Positions 37,654-49,689 of a DNA stretch of 64,000 bases are shown one piece after another. The stretch covers positions 968,944 through 1,032,943 of the forward strand of contig VZSR01003807.1 in the NCBI GenBank assembly GCA_013398615.1, read 5' to 3'. Position numbers and translations under genes: made by a program. Under the pieces are notes generated by a model. The model ran no database searches and had not been told where the DNA came from. It was given only the letters and a program-made list of their open reading frames with translations. The first letter of the stretch is position 1; every line of letters begins with the position of its first letter. The DNA is from Brachypodius melanocephalos (lineage: Eukaryota; Chordata; Aves; Passeriformes; Pycnonotidae).

Positions 37654-37762
37654 GAGTCTTTGTACACACCCTTCCAGAATCTGAAGTCTCTCATTTGCAA
37701 GGTTTGCAGGGCAAAGAACAGAACAATACAGAGCAGACCAAGAGGGAATGGATTTAACACAG
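37654..37762 (+). CDS. FAM120B: FAM120B coding exon (visible residues 251-286)
   Basis: 109 nt, phase 0 start and phase 1 end. It encodes ESLYTPFQNLKSLICKVCRA, then KNRTIQSRPRGNGFNT. It aligns with the F-NLK-(V/L)(V/I)CK-C segment of FAM120A, which opens the basic C-terminal tail. A CxxC pair (CKVC) is visible but there is no second pair, so I do not call a zinc finger. The donor ACAG/GTTGGC is weak downstream of the GT. Confidence 0.85.
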
Positions 37763-39029
37763 GTTGGCATTGTGTGAATTTTCTCAAAATAAAGTTAATA
37801 TATTGATGAGCTAAATTATCCTTCAACAGCAGCAGCAATTACATAGGCAGACCATCATGCTAAGTAAGTTTTAAGTTCTTTCTCCAAGAAGCAATTAATA
37901 GAGCTAAGAAGATATTTCACTTTTTAGCAATTTATGTGAATTTGATTACCTAAATTTACACAGAATACGTCCACCAAGGTATATAGTTAGTGAGATATAT
38001 GCAATAAGTATCATTCATTGACAGAAACATCACTATTTATTCAGTGACTAAAGATATTTTTATGGAAGAAATTAAATGACTCAGCTTTTTCTTTCATTCC
38101 CTCAGGGGAGTTATTTAATATTGATAGTGGAAGGTCTCAGTGAGGCATTGAAGATGAAATACTTCTTATTGGACTCGCTGACATATTTCAAAACAGAAGA
38201 GTGCTTTTGGACAATTTGAAGAACTGTGCTTTTTTGTTTAAGATCTTGCTCTTTTCCCACAACCTTATGGCTCAGTTTGCTAAAGAACTCGGTTTGCAAA
38301 TTTGTTTTCCCTACCTGATCTGCCTGGCTTTCAGGGAAAAAAAACATCTAAAAGGTTTTTAACATCAATCACAGATCAGCCTGAATGTTGAGGCTCTGGG
38401 ACTTTGAAATAATTTACACTGAATCTCAGTGTTTATGCTCATATTATATTTATTACTTACTTAATACCTGATCAGTTGTAATGTGTGCGAGGATAAAAAT
38501 TACCCCTTCAGAATTCCTTGAGCAAATTACAACAGACAGAATGATTTTCTGCTAGTTCAGTACATTGCTTTATGTGGCAGCAATACTTCTGATGTGGCTC
38601 TACACCAAGCTCATGGTGGACACTCAAAATTAAGGATATCTGCTGGTGATTTGTAATACCAGACCTTGGTAGCATCTGGTTTTCCTTGAGAGCTATATTT
38701 AACCATTTTAATTATGATTTGTGATTCCAATTTGGAGAGAGATTTCTGTTTGTTTTAATGACGGCAGTCTCCAAATCTGTGTCATAAAATTTTGATCTGG
38801 TTTCTAAATACGCTTGTTAACAGCTTGTAATCATGATGTGCATAGATGGAAATGAGGACAAGAACCATGCTTGTTAGGCTGACTTTAGCTTGGAAAAATC
38901 ATAATTGTGCATGAGTATTTTGGCACAAAACTAAGAAATACTGTTTCCTGAAAAAGAATACACTGTCTCTCTTTTTCTGCATTTAATCTTACATACTGCC
39001 AGAGTTGCTTAGTGAATACTGTTTTTCAG
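37763..39029 (+). other. FAM120B: FAM120B intron, 1.3 kb
   Basis: The shortest intron in the window. A+T-rich single-copy DNA, no repeat or extra exon seen. The acceptor is CTGTTTTTCAG. Confidence 0.75.
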
Positions 39030-39143
39030 GAAGAGAACAAAGAGATTTTAATCCCAGGTTCCAACAGCCACACAGAAGTCATTTTGTTTCTCCATATCCA
39101 AACCAGACAAGGGGGTTCGCACAAAGACATCTGCAGTCTCAAG
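39030..39143 (+). CDS. FAM120B: FAM120B coding exon (visible residues 287-324)
   Basis: 114 nt, phase 1 at both ends. It encodes REQRDFNPRFQQPHRSHFVS, then PYPNQTRGFAQRHLQSQ, after a Gly shared with the previous exon. The segment is rich in Arg, Gln, His, Phe and Pro, low in hydrophobic residues and probably disordered. FAM120 proteins have a basic, RNA-binding-type C-terminal tail here. Family similarity is weaker than upstream, but phase, splice sites and composition all fit. Confidence 0.78.
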
Positions 39144-42087
39144 GTAAAAGACGGGTACATGTTTGTGGGTTTGAAATTCTCCATATCACCAGTATAACAG
39201 CTCTGTGTCTATCTTCAGTTCATGTTTATGTGTGCAGTTACCCTACAGAGGTCAGCAACAAAACTTGCATCAGTTATACATTTGTGTATTGCCACTTGCA
39301 AAAAGTAACTCTGCAGGATGAGGTGGCGTGTAGCATTGTAATCTGCAGTCATCTTCTACTCACAGTGTTCTGGGTAATTAGCCTTCATGTGGTATTTGTA
39401 ATTTTCATGCTTGGTCTCAGCTGAACTGTGTTTAAAATTGTAATAGTTCTTAAAACAAATTGGCACAGCTGCACAGAAATGTGTCTGAAGTCTTTAGCTG
39501 CAGATCTCGTTCATACTTCAGCAAAACACTCAAGCATATGAATAAAGTTAAACACATTCTTAAGTGGTTTTCTAGATCAGAATCGCTGCTTCCAGGTCAC
39601 TGCCTAAGTGATATAAATGCAAGTTCTGTCTTGCCTTGGCATTAATCTTAAGTCATTCACCAGTCTCACTTCTTGAAAAGAACAGACATTTCAGTTAAAC
39701 ACTACTGTGGATAGCACTGTTGAGTAGACTTAATTCAATTGTACTTCCTTGTTACTGTGAGTTAAAGCACATACATGTAGATTAAAGAAACTAAGCAAAA
39801 GGAAAAGAGGTGTCTAAGAAACATCAATTATTTTATTAAGTCTGCAAAGCCTGAATTTCTTTTGTCTTTCCAGGTGAGGTTTTCGAATAAGATTGCTGAT
39901 GTGATTAGGAAATATAAATAATAAATAGGCACAGTGAAGTCTTTAATGTGATTCAGCTGCCACTGTTGAATGCTTCAGAGTAAGATAATATCATTTGATT
40001 CACAAATAATATTCTTTGATCCTCTATATGAAATATAAAGCTAAAATATAGAGTATGTATGCTGACCGTAAGCAAAACCCAAACTGGTCATTGTTACCAG
40101 TTCTTGACTATCTGAAGAAACCTGATATTCAAGGGTCAGATGATCTCTGACCAGCTCCAGAGGTCTTATAGCTAGGTGTATTCCACAAAGGATGTTCTAC
40201 AGTAACTGTGCTGCTGTGTTATAAATGTCTTTCAGTAGCAGTATTTAAACATCTTGGCTTCTTCTACACTAGCCTTATTTCTTACCCTCAGGACACTCTT
40301 AAAACATGATCCCATAACTGCAGTTAAATTGCCTGTGTTATAAGTAAAACAGGTTTATTGGAAAAATACATCTGTCCTTTTAAAAGAGCCCTGCAATGTT
40401 TTAGAGTTCCTTTTAAAGTGATCTGCCAACAAATTTTGACAAAATTCTTTTCCTACATTTGCTAATATTAGCACAGGTATTTGTGTTATTTCTCTGTGTA
40501 GCTGTTGTCTTTGCTGTATATGCTTCTCTCCAAAGAGAGAGAGAAAAGAACAAAAAAGTGGCCATTTTCTGTTTCTGGTAGCTTATGTGATCAAACTCCC
40601 TAGTGATATTACTGATACCTGTCTATCCCATTCTCTATGTACCTTTCCATTCCATGGTAGACAGTTATGGCTCCTGCTGTTGCATGTAATACATAAATCG
40701 TTGGATTAAATGCAGTAAAAAGTAATGGAACAGTAACCATGGGACCCATATCTTCTGTGTCAGGAGTGTACATAATGATTAGGCAGCCTTTGCTCTCTCT
40801 TATCAGTTAATGTTTAAGAATTCTGTGACAATGTCTCAGCTTCACCAGTGGAGGAAAGAGTGCCTCCACCAAGAAGGTATCAACACAAGAAGCAGTGGCA
40901 TTTCTCTGAGAGGATGGCTTGAATCCTTTCAGGCAGAACAAGAACTGGACTCAGGTGTCCTTCATTTTATGGTCAATAGTAATCACCCAGCTGCTGTAAT
41001 GAGCAGCTAATCCTCTAGCTGTATTTTGAGTGCAGGGAATTCAGCTGTGGCTTTTTTTTTGTTTGTTTGTTTTGGGAGAGTTGGGGGATTTTTTGTTTGA
41101 TTTTATTCATTTAACTTCTCTCCATAAATTTCTTGGCTGTGTGTTACAAATGGATAAAAGCACATCCATGTTAGTCAGAGCAGGACATCTAAGCCTCAGG
41201 AAGGTAGATTTTCCCTTAATATTTCTTGTTTGATAATTTATGGATTTTAGGTTTGTGGCTGCAACATCATGCCACAGCCCATATACCCTACTGGTAGACA
41301 AACTTCATTAATTAGAAGTTAAGACCACTAATACATTGTTTTAGATCACAATGTTAACTCATTCTATAAGAGCCTAAAAATAAACTCAGCATTAAGAACT
41401 ATGGAAATCACTGTTAATTATCGGTTTCTTCACAGAATGTAATTGCATCAAAAGGGTACCTTCACTCCAGTCTTAGCACACTGCAAAACACATAACTGCT
41501 GATAATAGAAGCATCCTCTCATTTGCAAGATACTTAATCAAGTCTTCCACACTGGTGTTGCTTTCAAGCATGTTTCTGATTAATAGGATTTTGTTAGAAC
41601 TGTAATGCAGATGGGACCTGGTAGAACTTCAGTGCTGAGAAAAGATTTAATTTACATTGTACTGTTTTGCTAATAGGACTCTCTAATTAAAGCAGTATTG
41701 TGCACAGGCACACTTAAACCAGTATGAAAATATTTCTCAATATAGCTTACATCTGCTTCTAAAGAGTGTATTATCCTTACCTAAATTCATACAATCAAAT
41801 CTACCAGCCACAGATGAGATCCCACTCATGAGATCCACTATCCCAACCTGTTAATTGGACTAGGGTTAAAAGTTACAGTCACCCAAGTGTTTTAAGAAGA
41901 GCCACCATGCACTTTATCCAAGATCTCAGAATACTAGCCATAATTACATACCAACTGGACAGGGACATGTACTTTTTTAAAGATATGTATCAATGTAACT
42001 TTTCTTGCAGGCTATATCTTAATAAGCCCTTGTTTTCCTGCTTTAATGTTCGTTGAATGTATTTAATTCCTCTCTTACTCTCTCCAG
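39144..42087 (+). other. FAM120B: FAM120B last coding-region intron, 2.9 kb
   Basis: Single-copy A+T-rich intron from donor CAAG/GTAAAA to acceptor CTCTCTCCAG. A short GA-rich run lies near 40.54 kb and a T/G-rich run near 41.05 kb. No further exon supported. Confidence 0.7.
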
Positions 42088-42140
42088 GTAGAGGATCAGG
42101 ACATCCACACTGGAGGAGGCATCACCTTCCTCCTCGGTAA
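42088..42140 (+). CDS. FAM120B: FAM120B terminal coding exon with stop codon (residues 325-341)
   Basis: After acceptor TCTCCAG, the phase-1 G from the previous exon joins GT to give Gly, followed by RGSGHPHWRRHHLPPR and a TAA stop at 42138-42140. The tail is strongly basic and His/Arg-rich. The position of the end fits the family, because FAM120A also stops in a short Gly/Arg-rich tail after the CxxC block. The stop overlaps a donor-like CG/GTAAAG at 42136-42141, so splicing onward is possible but not needed. Confidence 0.75.
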
Positions 42141-43490
42141 AGAATTCTTGTCTACAAGAATGGGATGGTGGAGTAGTTGCCACTGGGATAGTTTTTGTTT
42201 ATGAAGGGCCTGTTTTTATGAACTTTGCAGAGTAACTGAACGGTGTGACTGTGGAGGAAATCACACAAAGCTGAGGCTGTTTATCTTGTTAATCACTTAT
42301 CATGTTAGGTCTAAGCTTGTTACGAGACCAGAATTACTAAAACTTGAGTTACAGGTACCTGTGGCACAGTGGCATCCCAGTTTTGTCCATTTGACAAAGG
42401 AAAGTCTGAACTGGTTTTTATAACATTGTGAGGTATTCCTTAGTGTAAATTTAAGACTTAAACTATAATTTTTGCATATTTTTGTAATAGTGGTTTATAT
42501 TACAATACTTCCCTCACCACGAGTAATGTGTCATGTCTATGTGGTTTATGTCTTGATTGTGGATTATATCTGTATCTTAAGGGTTATACCATTGTTACTG
42601 AAACCCTGAAAAGTTTGAAACATGACATCACTGATGTAAGCATCATCTGCCAGTGAAACAATGTGACCTTGTAAAATATAACACTTCTTTACAAAGGAGA
42701 AAAATTGCTTTTACATTTGATATAGTTAAGCAAATTTATACTTTTAGTTAAGCAACTTTATATAATTTTTTCAACTGAGGAAAGAATCTATCATGCTCTA
42801 CTTCTATAATGAATAATACATATGAGAATTCAATATTTCTTTTCTGTCCTGAAGTCTAATTTAAACACTTACCTTCAAAACTATTTCTTAAAAATTATTC
42901 CGTTAATGTTGTTTCTTAGGCTTGTGCAGGTCATTCCTTTGAGACAACTGTCAGTGGAATTCGTTCCTGTTTAGTATCCATGTTATGCCAAAGTGAATAG
43001 CACTGTCAGACATCCATAACTCCATATTCAATTTCTTCCCATGTATTTTTCTGTTTGTAACCCAATAAATATATTTTTTGTACTCTGTATATAACAACAA
43101 TCCAACTAAATAAATAGGCAATAAGCATTCCTATTTTTATTAAGAGTTTCAGCAGACACCATTTCACACAACGTGGTGTCTTGATTTGCATTTCAGGAAA
43201 TGCACTGTTATAGGGATATTCCTGCTTCCTTTTTCAATCTATTTGCCACTGACTGTAATGGTACTATCATTTTTTTACTATCATTTTTATCCCTCCCCTC
43301 CAAACCTTTTTAAATAATGTGGTCTGAATTTTATGGAAACTTCTCTGGTTTCAGGGATCTCATGATGTATAATAGTGTATTTTTAAAAAAATGTGATTGT
43401 GTGCCAGAATTTGTTGGTAATTCCCTCTTCAGGGTTTGATGTGAGAAAAGATGTCTGTTGTCCTCAATAAACAAAGTTAAATGCAGTTAG
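42141..43490 (+). other. FAM120B: FAM120B 3' UTR (approximate end)
   Basis: A+T-rich sequence follows the stop. AATAAA signals occur at 43064-43069, 43109-43114 and 43466-43471. The last is followed by a G/T-rich stretch (43492-43520) suitable as a downstream element, so I place the distal 3' end near 43490. A proximal end near 43085-43135 is also plausible. TGTATATA at 43086-43093 matches the Pumilio element UGUANAUA and would only be present in the longer form. Confidence 0.5.
43466..43471 (+). terminator. FAM120B: Candidate distal poly(A) signal AATAAA
   Basis: A canonical hexamer on the gene's strand, about 1.33 kb after the stop codon, with a G/T-rich region 20-50 bases downstream. Two competing hexamers lie at 43064 and 43109. 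Confidence 0.45.
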
Positions 43491-46220
43491 AGTGGGAGTT
43501 TTGCTGTGCTAGCTGTGGTATGAATTGTTGGTAATAATTACCCTGACTACTGAGGAACTGATAGCGTCTCTGTGAGGTTGTTTTTCTTCCTAATGTTAGA
43601 CCATAGGCAGAAGCTGGTTATTGTTATTATTTCCAAGCCAAAAGTTTTTTTGGTTTTTTTCCCATCAGGGATAGTAGAGGGAAAGCAGAAGCATGAAGTT
43701 GAAACACAGAGGTGCTGCTTTCCTGTCTCACTGAACTTTGAATTGTTCACAGTTGTTCACAAATCTTATGGCTCTAGAAAGAAATCATATTGGAGAACAT
43801 GACTGTAAAGGTTCCAGTTTAACAGGATTTCCTTAATATGTGGACTACAGGGTTGTTTTGAATGGTTACAGAGCAGAGGAAAAACAGACATGCAGGTTTG
43901 AAGTGAAGGAAAAGCATTCTTGTTCAGCTGTACGGCTTAGTCTTCCCTAGCCTGTGCACTGGGTAGCTGTCTTTCATCAAATACTCACTGAAGTTGTGCA
44001 TTGATTTACTAGCTTTGTGTGTTCCCCTTCTGGAAGGGGATCCAGAGAACATTCTGTAACATCAAAAGCTTAGTCAGCAGTGACTCAGCAAAAATTGTGA
44101 CATGGCCATCGTGAGAGAGTGACTGACAGGAACATATCTATCAACTTTCCTCTTTATGTATCATTCCTCTCAAGTTGCTTTGCTCATTTGTGACACCATC
44201 GCACTGGGAATCTGAATCTGGGCTGAAGAAAACCCTGAAACAATGAGTTAATCTTACGATGCTGTGGCGCTGAAAGTATCAAAACATTTAGTTTACACCT
44301 CTTTTATGAAACAGAAGACTACAATTTTAATTGTTCTTCTGTCTTAGCAAGTGCTGTGCTGAGATGGAGGGGAACAGTAGTGCTAAATCTCTACAGATCT
44401 TCTTGTGCCATGCTGTCTGAGCAAAATTATAAGGATATTCCAACATACAATATTATTTTGCAAAGGGGGTCTTTATTTAAATGTTGGAGAGGAAGATCAG
44501 AAGTTTACATATTCACACGTTCACTGACTCCCCATTGACAGCTAAACTGGGAGACAGGCTAGTATATGCTCCTTCCCTTGGAAGTTTGATGGGATATCCC
44601 TCTGTGGTGCAGAGCCTCTTCCTTAGAGAGTATCTTTTGGTTCTGTGGAAGCGTGCTCAGCCCAGTAAATATGCAGAAACCTTGGTGTGTCTCTGCCATA
44701 AAGGCATATGGTGCTTGAGAGCACAGGAATGCCATGAGGTTTGTGAGTCTGGTGAGTTTCCCCTCCTGGGTGCCCTCTCATGGCCTGGGAAACTCCTCAG
44801 TGTAGGTCAGTCAGGATGGCTGAGGCTGCTCAGCACGGGGCTCGGTGGTGGTGACTATTACAAGTGCCAGTGTTTCTGGTGTCCCTAGTGCAGAGGTGGC
44901 TGACAGCTCCATGCCTGCATCCTGGAGGTACTGCCAGGCTCGCCTTCTGGTCCTCAGAGGAGTTTGACTGCCTACAGCTGGGTGACCTTGGATCCAGCTG
45001 GTCAGTGAGGAAGACCTGTGTGAGAGAAACGTGGGAGGTCTCCTGGGAGTCTCACAAGACTCTTGACTCAAGAGCAGTGTTTAAGGCCAGGTCCTTGCCC
45101 TTGGTGCTTGCCTACTTTGCAGGAATTCAGTCATGTGCCTGTCTGATTCTGCCTTTGCCTTGATGATTTGACTTCCTTGTGCAACATGGACATCCCTCAT
45201 CCCCATGGACTTGTCCAGTGACCACAGAATGGTGTTGTGTGAAGCCGATTCCATCAGACCTGCTCTGCTCTTCTTCAGGTACAGTGGGACTGCACCCTCA
45301 GCAGTGAGGTCACTGCCCTACATTGCCCCTCCACTGCTGGCTTGCCTTCCCTAGTGGAGCAGGCCCTCCTGCTGCTCCATGACAGCTTTAAGACCCTGTG
45401 ACAGCACAGGGGGTCAGGAAGTTTGGCTGAAACTGCCATAGTACTTGCATAGTGTCAAAACAATAGATATGGCCTGTGGGCTGAAAACAGCTGGAAAAAC
45501 TGGAAATGGCTACAAACCAGCCAAGTGTCTTTGTGTGTCCCTACAGAATTAAAACCTTGCATTCATTGCTTTCCTAGACCTTGCAGCTGACACCCAGACC
45601 TTTCTCACCCATAGCCAGGCTGATGGGTACACTGTGCTTCAGCTGTGCCCACCACGAATGTGAAGCTGGTTCAGAACATGGAAGCTCACTTGTTAAAGAG
45701 TTTGTTCTTGAAACTGGTAACTCACAGAGCTTTCTGGCTTGTTCTGCTTTTGGAGCCCTAGGTTGGTGATCAGGCAGGCATTAAGTTTAGCCTGCAGTTT
45801 TTACCTAGAAGTATGGCATTGAGATAATACATGATGAGTTGAAGAGTTGTTTGTAAAAGACAGGGGCAGCTGGCAGGGTATTCTGTCTGAGTGCTTGCCA
45901 GCCTAAATTTATTTAATCTTAGTACAAAATTAAGGTCTAATGTTTGGTTTTGCTTGTGCCAACTGGGAAAATACATCTTTATTGTATTAAAATCCCTTAT
46001 GCAACCTTATAGTCTGGAATATTTGTTCAGGTAAGGAATCCAAACTACTTACTGACCCTGATGCTGTACTAGGTGCTGCTCATTGCCTGGGTAGCAGCTA
46101 TGGTAGTGCACAGCTTAAAACTCACTAACACCCCTGAAATCAGAGTGCAGGCAGGACAGCTAGCTGTAGCAATTGCAGCTGCTATCTCCTGTACCTCTAC
46201 AAACTACAAACACAAATATA
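43491..46220. other. Intergenic DNA, GC-richer middle section
   Basis: No exon recognised. From about 44.5 to 45.75 kb the composition is richer in G+C and CA/TG than the flanks, and several overlapping short open frames exist on both strands. There is no matching splice structure or protein family, so I regard it as non-coding, possibly a decayed mobile-element remnant, but I cannot name a family. Confidence 0.45.
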
Positions 46221-46370
46221 CAGCACCAAGCCTGACAGAGTTCAAGAAGGGTTTGGACAATGCTCTTGGGCGCGTGGTGTGACTCTTGGGGATGATGCTG
46301 GGCAAGGCCAGGAGTTGGACTCGATGATCCAACTGGGCATATTCAGTGATCCTCTGTGATTCTGTGAAAT
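46221..46370 (+). mobile_element. CR1 LINE 3'-end fragment (plus orientation)
   Basis: CAGCACCAAGCCTGACAGAG, TTCAAGAAGGGTTTGGACAA, TGCTCTTGGGCGCGTGGTGT, then TTGGACTCGATGATCC and GTGATTCTGTGAAAT match the 3' portion of avian CR1 (GTTCAAGAAGCGTTTGGACA...GTTGGACTCGATGATCC...). Moderately diverged, 5'-truncated, about 150 bp. Confidence 0.9.
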
Positions 46371-48249
46371 AGGGAGATAGGCATTTCAGAGCAAAGAACT
46401 GTTCTGAGTGCAGAATTTCAGTCACACAGTGTTGTCCTCTGCACTGGGAGTTGATATTTGATATCAAAATTGTGTCTTGCCAATAAGTATCACCAAAAGA
46501 CTCTCCTCAGTGATGATATTTGTGACTACTGTTTACCATTTCTTTGGAGATGAAGGCCTTGACTTGATGGTCAGATACAAGCACAAACCTGAAAGTTACA
46601 CAGGCTAGGGAAGAAAAGACAAGATAGAATCCAAGAGTTGGATGCACACAACCCATCAATTTAGTATTTTGAGGCTTTTTTCTTTGTGTTGGTTCTTATT
46701 TTCCTGGTTACACATTAGATCACTTATCAAATGACCTTTTATTAGTAGTGGTCATATAGATAAACAGGGATATATTAATTGTTAATATGGTTAATCTAGG
46801 CATGATTTTTTAAATATTAATACATTGATATTTCAAATGTATTAAGCTTCTCTTCTTCATGCCAAGAGACACAAGAAATACTAGGCACAGAAACCAATCC
46901 TGAATCCTGAATATAAGCTCTCTGAAAATGCTTGGTAAGTGCAGGCTTTTTAATATAAAACGGTGCCCCCATCTCAAAAATTAGGCAGCCAAGTCTGCAG
47001 CTGACTTTTGGAGTCATATTGAAGAGCAAAACTATACTGTAAGATCTGTTCTGTTATCAGATGTGTTTCCTAAATATCCTTTAGGTGGCTTAAGAATTTG
47101 TTATTCAGTGAAAGCAATCGTAGTTTTTAGAAAAGTGATGAGAGACTTGCATAGTATTTATGGCATTTGGAAAATTTAGGTCAAGGTAACCCTTCAGTAG
47201 TTACCTCCATCACACTCAGCTTTGTTTTAGGCAAGAGGTTGTTTGTTAATAGTAGAAGACCAACAGCCTCTGCATTTACTGCCTGATAATACTTTAATTT
47301 TCACTTGTGATCATGATGCAGCTCATCTAAAAGGGATGTAAGTGTATAATGTGCTGCCTTTTGATAATCATCTTTATCCTCTAGTTTAATTACCCATCAG
47401 GTCCTTCAGTCCTTCTGGTCTGTGTTCTGCTGGAGGGTTTTCAATTCCAGTGAAGTTTACAGAGATCTGAGGCAGGGTGCTGGTGACAAAGCTGAACCTC
47501 TTGTTACATAATACACATATGAAAGATCACCACATTTAAATAGGGTGATAGGGCTGCCTCCAAATCTTCTCCATCTTCAAGCAACTTGCAACACTTCTGT
47601 CTTTAACAAAGCCTTCATTTTATCAGTGTGATTTAATTTCTACTCCACCTTCCCTTTGCAGAGGGGGAATTTCACAAAGGAGCGAATAGGAGAATTTCAA
47701 ACAAATCCACTATGAAGTTGCATTTCCAAACAAAAGAGGGAGAGCAGCTATACAGTTGAGGTACAGTAACACAGTACATTTAGAAGCTGGCCAGTGCATG
47801 TAGACTAGAACTTCTAGGTTTTAAAAACAAATCAGAAACCTTGAGCATATAACGGTTTGGAATACACTTAATGCAGATTTGTTTGTGGTTTGTATTGACT
47901 ACCTGCATAGCTAGGCTCATCTTATAACTGTGTGACACCACTGTAAGTCTAGGCATTGATTGTGGTTTATGCTTTAAATAAAGATTAGATTTTAATGATT
48001 TCCTGAAGTTTATGAACAAAGTAAATACTAACCTGCAAATCCAGCCTTTTAAAATTTTTATTTAGAGGTGGGAATTCTTTTACTTCTTTGCATTGCTGGT
48101 TACTGTGTTAATTCTTGGCAACTAATAGCGCTGTAAGAAACTTTTGCTGCAAGCGAGTTAAAATATAGCATCAAAGAAAAAATATTAAGTGCTAACAAGA
48201 GCCAGTTTGCATGTCTTAACACTTCCTTGTTGGGAGCAGGAAAGAAATC

Positions 48250-48560
48250 CCAAATTTGTCACTGTGCATTTGTTTACACTGACGTGTTATTGCTTAATCA
48301 CTCCACCATCCCTCTCCCTCATAAACACCCCCATCTGCCTGTAGAAAGAGTCCACCTTAGCAAGGCCGATCGTTTATGATGTTAGAAATTAGGAAGGGAG
48401 GGGGCAGAGGAGAGGGCAAAAAAAGAAAAAAGAGAAGTGAAGCTTTTCTTCTGTCCTTATGCTCCAGAGTGCAGTGTTTCAGGGGTTGTTGACTGCTCTG
48501 TGTAGTGCTCGCTAGGGGCTACAGCCGGTGCCAGCTCGAGCATTTATATTTTGAGAGGAT
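48250..48560. promoter_or_regulatory. Candidate conserved non-coding element
   Basis: A dense run of motif-like words: TTGTTTACAC and CATAAACACC (forkhead-type, both orientations), GCTTAATCACT (homeodomain-like), a GGGAGGGGGCAGAGGAGAGG purine run and a CAGCTCGAG/CCGGTGCC segment at the end. There is no repeat similarity and no open frame of interest. Conservation cannot be tested here; the call rests on texture only. Confidence 0.25.
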
Positions 48561-49689
48561 GAGTGTCCAGCCTGCTGGAGGATGAGATGCCTCTCTGTGT
48601 GCTGGATAGGATCTGTCCTTCAAGGGGAAATAGTTTCAGTCACAAAACAGTTGTGTTTTTAGGTATGTAAGGGTAGCCTGTGTGAAGTTTCTCTAAGAGA
48701 CTCTGTAGCATTTTTGTCCCATACAAAAAGTTTTCTTGCTCGTTATATGACTTCAGTAAAATCCCTGAAGGGCCAGATTGGGGGGGGCGTCTTTTTTTTT
48801 TTTTTTCCCTGAATTCTGTTGGTTTTAACTTGGGACTGCCGGAACAGAAGTTTAAAAGTAATTTTACACAAGAGAATTAAGCAGATATGAGGCCAGAGTT
48901 GCTTGAAAAACTAAAAATTAAAGGTTGTGCTTTGTCTTAGACAGCTTGTGCAACTTACTTCATATGAACTACATCCTTTTAGATGTGTTAGGCTGACAGT
49001 GCTGGGAAATTAGCCCAGGCCTTCTGACTTCTGGTAGTTTCCCTGACTGCTGGACTACAAACTGGCATGACAGATTGCATCCAGCACAGTAGGCTGCAGA
49101 AAGTAGTTAATGGAAAATAGACTGCTTTGATGTTCACTTCTGGTGGGCTGATCCTCTGGTTTAAAGGCTAAACATCTATTGTCCCCAGTAGGAGTTTTCT
49201 TTATGAAAAAACTTTCACAAAATCTGTAATTTCCATTTTGTTTTCTGAGACTGTGGTTTGCTCTATTTCTACATTCAGTAGCCAGCAAATATTTTCGAGA
49301 GTGATTTGTAATTTTTGGGTCTCTAACTTCAGAGGCCACAGACATGGCCTTATTTCTCAGAAATAAGCTAAGCATCTGTCCTCTTCTACAAAAGCAGATG
49401 TCTCTAAAGTATTTCCATCGGAGCAGCAGAAATGAAGGCACCTAAACACACTGCCTGCTTTGCTGGAAAATGGGGCTAAGCACTGCAGAGATGCACCTTA
49501 GAAAACAGGCTCGGCTCGAATTGAAATGGGGGGGAGGGTGAGGAGAGTGAGAGCAAATACAGTAACAGCCTATGATTAGAAATCTTAACAATGACAGTGA
49601 GTTCTGTTTAATTCCTAACTGCTTAAAAGCAGGCCTGTGGAAATGCTCTGCTTAGAAATGTCATGGAAAGTGCAGCTGGTCCATAGGCT

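Larger units (their letters stand above)
1943..43490 (+). other. FAM120B: FAM120B gene, 3' portion (exons, introns, 3' UTR)
   Basis: Eight exons with compatible phases (0/1, 1/1, 1/0, 0/0, 0/0, 0/1, 1/1, 1/stop) join into 341 codons plus a stop. The protein has the family signatures FNIxSxGEIECSNxLED, VKEWFVYxGNPL, GGTPxLKxLWL, RGLTTL and NSACGFP, which I recognise from FAM120A/B/C. It differs from FAM120A at many positions, whereas FAM120A orthologues are very similar across vertebrates, so the FAM120B paralogue fits best. Human FAM120B is about 910 residues and has a large early exon for the N-terminal half, which would lie left of the window. The family acts in the nucleus and cytoplasm; FAM120B is described as a ligand-independent PPAR-gamma coactivator that promotes adipogenesis. 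FAM120C is the main alternative. Confidence 0.85.

Noticed and set aside
37690..37706. CKVC as a zinc finger in FAM120B
   Set aside because: Only one CxxC pair; no second pair within the usual distance.
40120..40190. Possible CR1 fragment near GATGATCTCTGACCAG
   Set aside because: Only a short resemblance to the CR1 3' end; the neighbouring sequence does not follow CR1.
44481..45163. 135- and 99-codon frames in the GC-richer segment
   Set aside because: Overlapping frames on both strands, no domain, no paired splice sites.
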